This document shows, one piece after another, positions 38,665-50,500 of a stretch of 64,000 bases of DNA. Under the pieces are notes generated by a model. The model had not been told where the DNA came from, did no database searches, and worked only from the letters and a program-made list of their open reading frames with translations. The position numbers were made by a program, and so were the translations under genes. Source of the stretch: Hybos culiciformis (Eukaryota; Arthropoda; Insecta; Diptera; Hybotidae); contig OZ023273.1 in NCBI GenBank assembly GCA_964007475.1, forward strand, positions 106,886,485-106,950,484, in the 5' to 3' direction. The stretch's first letter is position 1; every line of letters begins with the position of its first letter.

Positions 38665-39640
38665 CTAGCTGTATAGTCGTGCTTCGCCACAGTAAAAATT
38701 GTAATAAGTAGCATGACACTTCAGCGTATGTCAGGACACTAATAATTTTTTAAATCGGTTCAATAATTTCGAAGATTACAGTTCGCGTTCTTTTTACTCA
38801 AGTTTGCAAGATGTTGTCTACTCAATTTTTATTTCATTTAATTTTTAGTCCGTTTCTGATCAAATATAAAAAATCTGAAACTATTAAGTCGATTTCGATT
38901 TCATTTATGAGGCACTGTTCTACGAAATTCAAAGAACAAAATTAAAAAATATTTTTGCTCCAAGAGTGAAAAAAAGTTTTGAATTGACATACTCAATTTT
39001 AACAAACCAACAGTTTTTTAATCTCTATAAATCCATTAAATAATGTTCAAAAGGAAACTTTACATTGAATAAACATACTAAATCAAATTCACATTTAAGT
39101 TCAGGCTGAAAAATTTCTTGTTATGTTCATTGATTTAGTTATAATTCTCTAATTGCTTTTAATGTCCAATATTTTGTGTTACATGCGTTATCAAAAACAT
39201 TTCCGAAAAGTTTTTCAACTAAAATATAACAACCATAAATAACGCATAAATTATTAAAAACTGACATTTTCGCAACTGAAGTTCAAATAAAAATAATGAT
39301 AAATTTTTCCACATAACGCAAAATTAATAAAAAGTGAACTACTGAGGTGTTTATTAAAAATAGAATTTTATTTAATAAATATAAATTACCTAATTATAGT
39401 GAAATCTATAAAAAGATACTAAGTTTCAAATGTCAGCTTTTATATGAAAATTATATATAAAAAGAAAACAAATTTGACCTACATACGATTTACAATTATT
39501 ATTTGCATGAATATTTATCTCAGACGAGTAGTAACATATTAAAGCTCTTCTACTATGATTTGTACTTACATATACCTACACTTGTTCGTTTAAAATGAAC
39601 TCGAACTGTACAAATATCATATACCAGCTATTAATTTTGC
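38665..39640 (-). mobile_element. Helitron-like 3' end in minus orientation; far end unresolved
   Basis: The minus strand ends with GTGGCGAAGCACGACTATAC followed by AGCTAG and a T, a GC-rich subterminal motif plus CTAG of the type seen at Helitron ends. The 5' limit could not be placed; the region up to about 39.6 kb contains no other recognisable feature. Confidence 0.35.
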
Positions 39641-39740
39641 TAGTTAAAAGATCAATTTAAAGCAAATATGAGCTTTAAAAAGTAAGTATAGAAATTTTAA
39701 AAAGTTTTGAACATCAATTTATTTTAATTTTTTATTTTAG

Positions 39741-41570
39741 TCATATTATTATTGATTTTTGTATTGATGGATATTGCACATGGCGTAACCAGAAAGAAAG
39801 CACCCTGTACTAAACCAAAAATTCAAACGAAGCAAAAAACTTTCGCTTTTGTAAAAAATACTACGTATAGGATGAGACACACAGAAGAAATGGTCGTCGA
39901 GTTTTGTTTACGACTTATAATTCCGGAAAAATTTATTTTAGAGCTGACCATTCACTTTAGTGTTTTATCCTACAAGTTTTTCTTGAATTTTAATATATTC
40001 TTATTATAATTTGAAATTTATTTTTTATAGATGTACGGCAAGTTGTGGTATCAATATTTGATTACTGATCCTATTCCTGAACAAAAGTGCTTGTTAAATG
40101 TGTTTTCAGTTGATAATAAAAAGAAGGGTTACACCTCCACCTACAAATCTTATGTGAATACAACGTAATTATCTTTATAATATTCCAGTTAATAAGTATA
40201 CCATATTTACATTTACTTCAATTTCTGAAGAAGTTTTTGATCCTAGATTTGGTTCAATTAAAGAAAAAGTTTTCCAGCATCTCAGATATGGGATATCCAT
40301 GCAAAGCGAGCGGTGTACTTTCTTGACAATATGAAGTATAATTTCATTGTATTTCCTGAAATTTCAATCGCAAATATTATTATTTTACATTATATACTAA
40401 TGAGTATATACTATTTCATTCTATTTTTATTTCACTCTACCAGTCCTTGTCGGCAAAATTATGTGAGAAAAAAATTTAAAAAAAAATTGGAAATTTTTCA
40501 TTTTCCCATATTGTGTTCTGATACAACATATAAAGTACTTATTTGAAACAATTGTATATAAAATAAATTTTCGTCCCAAAAAAAAAAATAAAAATAAAAG
40601 CAAAATAAAAACTATTGATTTTTTAGCTAAATTTAAAAATGATTATGTTATAATTGTTCCATTTTTAGCCCGTTTCCCAAAAAAATTAAAAAAGGACTAT
40701 ATTTTTTTATTCAATATCCATCCATCTATCACACTCAAAAACACTTGTAAATGTAAAAAACATTATCGATTTCGTTTGAAGAAAAGTTTTCATAAACTCG
40801 TATAAACTACGATCCTATAAAGTTGGACGGCGTCTACCCCTTCTCCAAAAATTGGCAAGTCGGGTTTAAAAAAGTGGATTTAGTTTTTCGAAGGTATCCC
40901 AAGTTTTAATCCTACTATTCTTAAAAGCCGCGCCGACCCTTTTTTAAAAATGAAATATGTGATTTCTAATACATGGGCATTGGCTTTGACAAAGTAGGTA
41001 ACCTTCTAAATCGTGAACGTTTTTCATTTACTCAACTTAAAAACTATGCTTACTAAACATTATATACAGGAAGAATTTTTTATTTATTTTTAGCAATGGA
41101 AAATTATACCAACAATTTGGTACTTTAAATTTTTCAAATAATGCCTTTGTTGTTGAAATGGGACCGTATCCTAGTATGTTAAAATTAAACCTTTCAATTA
41201 TTACATATTTAGAAAATGTATTTTTATTCTAGTTAATGGAAATTATTATTTACTGGATTTTAATGGAAATGTTGCAACATTCTATTTGTGTTATCCAGAT
41301 CCGACCGACTCACAATTTGTTCTTCGTTAGTACACATATTTTTTAAAACGCTTTATAATCTTTAAAATTAAAATTTATTTAAAAAAAAAAAAAAATACGT
41401 ACAAGATTTTATTTTCAGAAGTAGGATGGGCTTTTGCCTCTGATTTTAGCCAAGGACGAAAAATTATGAAACGTTCTAAGCGTCTTTTACGACGAGCTGG
41501 TATTGATGTTAAGCAATTAAAGGTGGATTTTACGAAAAAATGTGTTAACTATCAAATACCATTCAAGTAG
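39741..41570 (+). CDS. Lipocalin-family secreted protein (five exons in frame; start unresolved)
   Basis: Exons 39741-39850, 40031-40164, 41094-41173, 41233-41325 and 41419-41570 join in frame, giving about 188 residues. The first encodes ILLLIFVLMDIAHG, a signal-peptide-like core, then a Cys-containing segment. The second begins MYGKLWYQYL, the lipocalin G-x-W region. Later exons give NGKLYQQFGTLNF, NGNYYLLDFNGNVATFYLCY, VGWAFASDFSQGRK and RAGIDVKQLKVDFTKKCVNY, matching the order of strands, the C-terminal helix and the last disulfide Cys in lipocalins such as apolipoprotein D or insect salivary types. The likely role is binding a small hydrophobic ligand outside the cell. The phase into the first exon needs one base from an upstream exon that I could not find. 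An ATG GAT at 39767 is the only in-frame ATG in that exon. Confidence 0.75.
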
Positions 41571-41628
41571 TTATCATCTAGTCGCAATATTTGTTTTTAA
41601 ACAATTGTTTAAGTAAAATGATAAGAAA

Positions 41629-41879
41629 TTATATGAAGATTTGAACCACAATAAAAAAAATAAATATTATATTAATTATCACAACGACACAGGTTTTGTA
41701 TATACGGTTTTTTTTTTTTAAGTCTATAATGAGGAGAAGAAAATTATGAGAATGGAAATTAAAAAATCTCTCTTTGCCCAAAACTGTACGAAATAAGTTA
41801 TAAACAGAATTAAATCTTTGCTGTGGTTCGAATGCCATAGAAGGACGATTCCGATAGTAAAATGATTCATTAATTTTTT
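41629..41879 (-). CDS. Possible uncharacterised minus-strand exon
   Basis: Downstream of a possible acceptor (TATTACAG, plus-strand positions 41880-41887), the minus strand is open to a stop at 41629. It reads KINESFYYRNRPSMAFEPQ then QRFNSVYNLFRTVLGKERFF, before degrading into hydrophobic AT-rich codons. The first 45 residues have an amino-acid mix and A/T-ending codons like real local exons. I recognise no family. It could be a terminal exon of a gene convergent with the lipocalin, or chance. No partner exon was identified. Confidence 0.25.
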
Positions 41880-42286
41880 CTGTAATATTTTCAATAGAAT
41901 TTCAATTTTATAAGATTATGTATCACTTTTTATTTTCACATTTATTATATAAATATTTCTTCAATAAGATAAGATAATAGACATTATTTGCAAATTTTTC
42001 ATAAAACTGAAAGTAATACACAATATTTATACACGTGATGGCTATGTTAAATTCATCGACCTTCTACAGGTCGTTTTTTGTGAAATTTAACTAATTCGTA
42101 TTATAAAAGTTATTTGAATCAATTTTATTACACTCTCGCTAGTTTGATTTGGTAGGAATTCGTTAATTATAGTTTATCCTTAATTTTGGGTATTTAAGAA
42201 TAATCAAATTATAATAATCTTTCAAAAAAATGTTAATGTTAAAAAAGAAAGATTATTGTGTACTCTATTGCCTTAAAGCTTTGTTC

Positions 42287-42836
42287 TTAACATTTTTAAT
42301 GCGTTGGGGATCGTTATGTTGTATTTAGTGCTATAGAATTTAGATCACTAAATGGAGTATTATATGCGTCAATACACATGCAATCATTTAGATGCATCTG
42401 CGTAAATAATGAAAAAATTTAGATGCATCAGCGTATATAATGAAAAAATTTAGATGCATCAGCGTAAATAATGAAATCATTTAGATGTTTCGTATTGAAT
42501 ATTACGTAATACCTAAACAAACATAATATCTCTCACAATATTTCAATACAGCCAAATACAAAAAAAAAAAAAGAGAAAAAATGAGAAGAAAAAATATTCT
42601 CTCTTTGCAACTACCTCTCCCCTACGCATTAAAACAGTATATTGGATATGTAAACAAAATTTGTTATACAACTCGTTCTGTATTTACACAAAAATACATT
42701 GACACTTGTCAATTTATATCACTCGACCTTCGGTCTCGTGATATAAGTATTGACTCGTGTCAATGTATTTTTGTGTATACAGAACTCTTAATTAATAACA
42801 AATTTAGTTTACATATTTAATAATCTACTATTAATC
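42287..42836 (+). repeat. Hairpin/minisatellite family, copy 2
   Basis: The order is the same as in the 57.6-kb copy: a 5' block with TTTTTAATGCG, then GTCAATACACATGCAAT, a minisatellite, TACGTAATACCTAAACAAAC, ATATCTCTCACAATATTT, TCTCTTTGCAACTACCTCTC, a hairpin (about 42668-42790) with ATCACTCGACCTTCGGTCTC, and the end AATAATCTACTATT. The ordered blocks and fixed ends indicate a discrete mobile element, possibly of the DINE-1/Helentron-associated kind, although no transposase is present. Confidence 0.7.
42386..42490 (+). repeat. Minisatellite, about 31-bp unit
   Basis: Just over three copies of a unit containing ATTTAGATGCATCAGCGTAA followed by ATAATGAAA. The unit sequence differs from the minisatellite in the other family copies. 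Confidence 0.85.
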
Positions 42837-45800
42837 TATATGCATTAAGTAAAATAAATAACTAAGTACTATAGAATGACATAACATTAACCGCATATAT
42901 TTAACTTTAATATGAACATCTTCCTTTATCGTGAGTTAAATATTTCTTTAAATAAAATTTTATTTAATTATGCTTCATTTTTGACATTTATGAATAGATT
43001 TTTCTTTCATTTTCAGAATGAAGTATACACAATATAAAATCTTTATTAACTTTGTAATGTCAATCATGATAATCCAAAAGAACAATTTATGCTTATCATT
43101 AAATTTATTAAAAATGTTTACATCCAAGTGTGTCGTGTGCCTATGTGCATAATTGTATGTATGTATGAATATATGAATAAGTCACATGTACTTAAATTTT
43201 AAGAACTTACGAACTTATGTTCACTTGTATTTCTTAAAACTTTGAAACTTAAAATTAAATAGGCTTTAAGACAACAACAATTTTATCATTTCTATATGTA
43301 AAAAGGGTAAAACGATAATAGTAATATGATAATGTGATAATAATATGATAATAATAAATTATTGATAATATATTTACAATTCCATAACATAAATATTCAT
43401 TCATTCACCCACTTTATAACGAAATTTTAAATCATTAATTTCTTTATAATACACACTCAAATTGGGGCAAAAATCAAAATCAAAATTAAATAAAATCTAA
43501 AATTAACAAAAAAAAAAGTTAAAGCATAATTTTCGTAAATCTATTAAATTATGATTTTAGTTATATAAAATAAATTCTATACATTTTATATTTATTCCAG
43601 GACTAAAAAATTAAGAGTATGTATTTTACTTTTGTTTGGTGTTTTTGATTTCACTTTGTAACCAACTCAACTCGAAACTCACCATACGACATATATGACT
43701 ATTGCATTGTATTTACTGAGAACTTATGTGTAATTTGTTATACAGATTAGTTTATTACGGTGAGGTGCTGTTGTTTTCTAATTTTTTATACCAACAACAT
43801 TCCTCTAACTAATTTATTAAGAACAGCATACTTTTTTAAGCTTATTCATACCATTGTAATAAGTATTTTGTGTTCTCAATGAAATAACAAATGAATTAAA
43901 TTCAACATTGAAATTGAACTAAAAAAAAAAGCTTACCACAAATCAAAAATTTCTTCCTTTTATTCCCAGTCAAATAAATAACTTACGTAGATGTAGGTTC
44001 AAAACTTATAATAAGTATACATATAAATATTTATTTATCCCTATATTATGATATGTCATTGAAGCTTGTTCTTGAAAAATTACGAGAATAAACTATCAAT
44101 ATCAAATGAATACTTTTTTATAATTAAATTTCGAGACAAAATTATCTTATGCGATGTACCTATGTTCTTACCATATTTACCAATCGATGGAAAATTAATA
44201 AAATCTTCATTTAAATATAATTTCTTGTTGATATGCTGTGAAAAATCATAAATTTAAAGGAAAATTTTTATTTAGAATAATATAGAGAATTTATTGTCTG
44301 TGTATTTCATTATATATATACATTTTTTTTGATAATTTAAAGAGTTTACATAAATAAATAACTCATATGTTTTTATTTTTTGCATATTTACTAGAATTTC
44401 GATAATAATATGTAAAATAAAATTGAATAAAATTCATTTTATTAAATATAAAATGTACCTTTCTTATGAGATGTGGTTTGATAATCACATACGAATTCTA
44501 TATTTATAAATAAATGAGCTGTTTATTTAAAAAAAGTCAAAATTAGTTGCAATATGATAGATAAATGTAATGAGATAAGCCAAAAATGAATATTAAGATC
44601 AATTTCAAAATAAACAGCTCAAATAAATAACACTCAAATATTATAAAAATTTTATTTATTTATATAAACATTAAAGGAATTATTTATCAATATATTTTTT
44701 CTACATATATTGGTTTTTCCTTCCAAATCTTAAAATCACAAAAATAAAAATAATTTCAAATTCTCATTAATCATTTTCTCAACATTCTATATAATATTTT
44801 GTTGAATGATTTTTTGATTTAGTTAAAATACAACCAGTTACACATAATACGTTTAAACTTTTATCATTCTCAGACACAAAGAGGAAGAATTTTTCTTTAA
44901 TGTTATAAAATAAATATATTATTAATTAACTAGTTGATATAAATTACTTGTCTAATTTTCAAGATACCAAATTTTCTTCAACAGTTATGCAATGTACATA
45001 CAATTATAAATATGTATAAATTATATTATATATAGTAACCAGCATTATATAAATAACTATTTTATGTGCTGCCAGTTTATTATACACAACATAATTATGG
45101 AATTTGAATTTATATATCATTTAAGTAATACCATTAATTATTCTCAAGTTTTCCGATAAGTAATCATGTGTTTATTTCACATATTTTGACATTGAATTCT
45201 ATATAACTTTTAATTTAAGGAAATTAAAGGGGTGTAAAATTTTTTAAGTAATAGAATAAAAATAATTAAAGAGTTTTTTTTTTATAATATTGAATATTAT
45301 TTATTTATTTATTTTATCATTCAGCAATGCTAACATTATTTTTTTAAAACTATAACTTAATAAATTATTGTCGTATAATATCATTATATTTTATGTTGAT
45401 AAATACCATTATTGTTTTTTCTATATGTTTCTTTTTTATATATGTTTCATTTTTTTTTTATATAATTTATTAATTATAATGTAAATATAATTTCTGTTAT
45501 TTTTAATATATAATAGTATAATAATTTTTTTTTAATAAATTTTATTGTCTTGATGAGCAGTGCAATGAAAAGTTATATAAAAATTTTTCAAAAAAATATA
45601 AATATTTATGTATACAATATACTTCTTTTGATAACAAAAAAAATTGAAAGTTTACAACATTTTTATATAATATATTATTATATTGACACTTTGTTTTTAA
45701 AATGTATTATTCTTGTAATTTGGTAAATTAATGTCATATAAAAATTAATTTCAAGTTATATATTTTTATCTCCATCGTCGTCGTTATATATAATTAAAAA

Positions 45801-47059
45801 ATTTAATTAATTGTGTAGGTAAATACTTTGGGGGCCATCACAACGCAATTATAATGTATGCATAATGCACAATACATATAATTTAAGAAATTAAATCTAA
45901 GTTAAGGGGAGCTTTGTTTCAGGGTTGAATTTTAGATTGAACTATTATTATTATTGGTTTTAAAATCAAGGTTTTTTCTCATAATAATATTTTTTCACTT
46001 TAATAATATATCATCTATAATTTCCTTCATATTGTTTTCTAGACCGGAAAATGTAGGAAATAATGAACTGAAAAAAAAAAATTATTGAACTGGTCGATTA
46101 ATATTTTAATTAGGAATATTTGAATTTTAATATATAATTCACAAAAATAAGTATAATAAATTCAAATATATGTTATTAATTTAAATTGTCCTTGATTTAT
46201 ATAAAGAGTTAGCTGCCTTTTTTGAAATACATAAGAAAATGATAACTCAAGAACGTAAAATTAAATGTTTTTTTTTTTTAAATCTTTGCAGATAAAAATA
46301 TTTTATTCTAAAATACTAAATATCAAAAAGGTGAATCGGTGAAAATAACATCATATTACACACAGAATGTTTTTAATTATTTTTCATTTTCTTTACAGAT
46401 TTAATTAAAATATATGTATGAATACAGAGTTTCTATTGAAAATCATCATGTCAACGTAAAAATCCAGCCTTTTAAAAGTTTCGATTATTTTGAAGTTATT
46501 TACAATGTAATTTACGCTAACGAGAGGATTGACAATATTATATAAATTTTAGCTCTCATGTATTTAAAAAGAAAATGTAATACATTTAAATTATTTTTTT
46601 TTTATTATTATTATTATTACAAATTTTAGAAACGTAACAGGAAAAGTTGTAATGTAACGATGATGATAGAATGTTTGTTGATTTCTGAACAGAAAAAAAA
46701 TTGATTTATATGTAGGAAAACTTACCTTAAACTATATTTATTATTAGATATCATAAAATATTTCAATCAAAAAATGATATGAAAACTGATATGACATTTT
46801 TAGCAATTCACTTATTAATATTGTATATTATAGATATGCTATATATTTATTGTTATATTAGGTGTTGCATATATGCACAATGAAATGCATTCAATAAGAC
46901 CCTTCGGTGATGTTATTATCATTTTCATATGAAGGTTTTTTGATATCAAATATTTTTTTGATTGTGGAATTATTAATGTGATTTTTAGATGTGTTAAAAA
47001 AATGTTTCAGTTTTTTTTTTTGTTTTATATATTTTAATGTTGCAATAATGTAATATATT

Positions 47060-47065
47060 TTTATT
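47060..47065 (-). terminator. Possible Nplp1 distal polyadenylation signal
   Basis: AATAAA on the minus strand about 330 bp beyond the frame-C stop of the distal 3' exon. The context is AT-rich, so confidence is low. Confidence 0.25.
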
Positions 47066-47190
47066 ATAGATTGATTTTAATTATTGTCATCGATCATAAA
47101 ATCTTTATATATAAATTTATGTTGATTTTGTTTTCTTTTTGTAAAGATATAAAATTTTTGAAATAATACATATATAATTTAACAATGTTT

Positions 47191-47589
47191 CTATTTTAAA
47201 ACATTTCTCTGTAATTGATTTAACAATATATTTAATTCTTTTATACATTTATAGTTTTCACCACCATCATCATCATCATTATTATTGTCAGCGCTTAATT
47301 TTTGTATAATAGTCTTATTCAATAATAGGCTTAATATTAAATTATCGTAATCATTTAAATAATTATTGTCTAAAGATAATATTGAATTATTGTCTTCAAA
47401 AGTTATATCTTCCAGTTGTGGGTCGTAAACTTCGCCAATGTAGTGCTGTAAGCCTGGGTGGTGTTCCCCAACTCGAGGCACCTGGTGCTCCCCAACTATA
47501 TGTGTCTTGACGTATTTCTTGTTGATCGCATCGTCTACAAACGGCTGCGATGGGTTGTCGAAGTCGCTCTTGTGGGGTATAATATCCGA
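47191..47589 (-). other. Third open frame through the Nplp1 distal exon and its 3' extension
   Basis: From the shared acceptor this frame stays open for 132 codons, reading SDIIPHKSDFDNPSQPFVDD and later HHPGLQHYIGEVYDPQLEDI, then Asn/Asp-rich sequence. Its codons in the GC-richer block mostly end in G or C, unlike the other exons in this window, so I think it is probably a by-product of coding in the frame ending at 47396. It is recorded because its length is unusual. Confidence 0.3.
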
Positions 47590-47590
47590 C
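47396..47590 (-). CDS. Nplp1: Nplp1 distal 3' exon (two candidate frames)
   Basis: The acceptor is AAAATAAAG, with the exon beginning at 47590. Entered in phase 1 directly from the main peptide exon, it reads GRILYPTRATSTTHRSRL and stops at 47535-47537. This closely matches the C-terminus I remember for Drosophila NPLP1 (R-V-L-P-P-T-R-A-T-x-S-T-H-R-S-R-L). Entered in phase 0, it reads VGYYTPQERLRQPIAAVCRR through to LRPTTGRYNF and stops at 47396-47398. The codons of this frame end mainly in A or T like the other exons, and the GC-richer block ends at its stop. Phase-0 entry would be supplied by a donor ACA|GTAGGA at 50825/50824 in the exon upstream. Confidence 0.7.
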   Translation of the reverse strand, partial: VGYYTPQERLRQPIAAVCRRCDQQEIRQDTYSWGAPGASSWGTPPRLTALHWRSLRPTTGRYNF

Positions 47591-50500
47591 CTTTATTTTA
47601 TATGGTAGAGTTTTTTTTTTTTTTGAAAAAGATAGAATATTAAAAAGATATATTAGAATAGAAAACTGAATTTCAGAAATAAAATTAAACATTAAAACAT
47701 CAAACTAAATAACAAAATTAATTATAGTTACAAACAGACATTTCTGAAAATCTAAACAAAACGAAATTAATAGATATTATACGAAAAACTAACAATTAAT
47801 ATTGATTTTCAATCATCCTTTGGTATTTTCTTACATATTTAGAATTTTACCGATTTTGCTTGATCTACCCGAAATGGGTTTTATTAGTGGCGCCCTCAAT
47901 TCCATTGTAGTATGTAAATGTAGAAGAAACGAAAATACTTTCAACGTGTTTTGCTTTAAATGCTTAATGTTTAAATTTCTTAAATTTTATGTTTGCAAAA
48001 TTTCCATTTTCAAAATCTATAGAGTATTACAAGATTAAGCAAGAGATAAGCAATATATTTTTATTACATGTAAGAACACTTGAAGAAGATTTATTTTACA
48101 TGGAAACATTTATACCATAAGTCTTCAAATTCAATTTATACAATAATAAAACATTTTTAAATAAAAATTGTTTTCAAGGAGTTTAATTTTACACTCATTT
48201 AATATGGATAATAAATATACATTGTACGTATGTAATGTATGCTTTTGATTGCATATGATTAAAAAATAATCACGTTAATATTCTATAGGACGCATATAGT
48301 TTTGCTAAAAAATATCAACAAAAAAAAAGTAAAGATTGTCGGAGACATGTATTATTCTCATTATTATTAAATTATAATAATTAAATAGGATGCAAATTAA
48401 TTTTCCTCACACTCGTCTTTAAAAAATTTACATTTTCGCTATTTAAAGGGAATTTTAATAAAATTATTTGTATCCAATAAATTGAGTACACTTATATACA
48501 TATCTACTACATAATGTACATGCATTATATGTATAGTGGCTGGATAAAGTACATTTTAGATTTATGTTCAATGAAAATGGCGCATTAAAGCATTAAACAC
48601 TTTTTTTTTTTTAATATTTTTCATTAAAGTTTTATTATTGTTAGAAATCGTTTCCATTACGTAATAATATGTCTGATGATTTTAATAATTTTAGAATGGA
48701 ACATCTTAAAAGAACATCTCATAAAACATCTTTAAGACATCATAACAGTCTATATAAAATTATTTAAGGCGAATAAAAATTATATAAAAAATTATATAAA
48801 TCAATATTATGAAACTATTACACTATCATAAAATATATAATCATCATGGTAACTCCCTTTGCCAATCGTATGCTAAATTGGCTTAAAAAAAATGTCTACC
48901 GTGCAAAGATACATTAAAAACTAAAGTTTGGTACTTTTAAATTCTACTAATCTATTTTCAAACTTGAATAATTATTTTGAAGTTTTTATCCTCCAATTAA
49001 ATTTTAATTAAATACTTAAAACTTTTTAAAAATCATGCTCTTCAATAATTTTATTTTTGTAGTATTTCTCTGTTACATATTTTTACACAAATTTGTTGTC
49101 TAAAAGGAATAAATCTTTAAATTTAAAAAAAATTCTCATAATGGTTTTGTTTTTCGGCAATAAAAGCCAAAAAAATGTATAGCCCTTTAACAACTGTAAC
49201 TCCCCAACTTTTTTGATAAAATGTACAAAAAAACTAGTAATTCTTTTAATAATTATATCCAAAACAATTGATAAAGTTCAAGACATAAAAATTATTAAAT
49301 AAAAAAATTGAATAATGTTAAATAGAAACCATTTGACAATCAATTCTTCAGAAATGCAAAGTTTAATTTTAGGTATGTCCTTGCAAAAGGTATAAAGAAA
49401 ATTCGTTTGGTACTTAATTCAATTTTTTTGCAAGTTTTGATTATTCAAAAGCAATTTAACCAAATTTAAAAAAATATATATTTTTTTGTTATTCAAAAAA
49501 TAATTCCAGTTAAATTAAAAAAAAAATAATCAAATGGGGTCACGATAAATTATTTGGTTCGATTGAAATTCTCCAAGCCAAGTTTCAAAACTGAAATTTT
49601 GGCTATTTTTGGTACCATTGTTGTACAATTTACCAAAAGAGGATATTTTTCAAAAAAAAAAAAACTACAAAAGTAATACTCAAAAATATTGACAAAAAAA
49701 TAAAAAAATTTCATGCACATACAAAAATTTCAAAAAAAGAAATTTTTCAAAAACAAAATCGTATTTTTTTAAACTTTAAATATCATAACGTGTAGACTGT
49801 AGAGACGATATAAACTTTATAAAAACGATGCCTAGGTAAGATATAAGATACATAAGATATAACTTTTAGGGCAATTTTTCATTATATGTTTTCTAAATAG
49901 TTTTCAAGAAACTAAAAATGTATTATCTAGTTCATAACTTAAAACTTAAAAAACGTTTGTACAAGAAATGCTAATTAAATTAGGAAAAATTATAGCATGA
50001 GCAATAAGTATATATACATAATAAATGTATGAATTTTATATAATGTATGCATTATGCAATAAAATAAAATAAAAATAAATGTTTTAACATTTTTTTTTTT
50101 ATTTTATTTGTCTCTTTTATTTTCGTTAATCAAATTTGAAAAAGACGTGAATCAAAAATGTTGGCTTTCAAGAGTGATTTGTAACTATCCCAGGCAAAAT
50201 AAGGACGTGATGAACAAGAACAACCATTTATATATGAATTCAAGAAAATTTATTTCACATTTTTATTTCATCTTTTCAAAAATTACATATTTTTATCCGG
50301 ACTTTTGTTCTATAGGGAAAATTGTCTGTCCTAACTGAAAATGCCTACGATAACTTCGCATCTCAATATATTTACTTGATAATAAGTTTTTATTTTTATT
50401 TTTGTTTCTTTGCAAAAATTACATTTAACGTCTCGTTATGACATTTAAATGTTTTTGTTTATTTCAAAAATTGAATAATCTACCAAATTAAGATAATAAA

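Larger units (their letters stand above)
41880..47190. other. Intergenic DNA between the lipocalin and Nplp1
   Basis: AT-rich sequence with a hairpin/minisatellite repeat at 42287-42836. The two genes are convergent. No other coding exon, RNA gene or long repeat is visible. Short reading frames such as the ones at 42581-42820 (inside the repeat) and 44066-44251 lack coding features. Confidence 0.6.
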
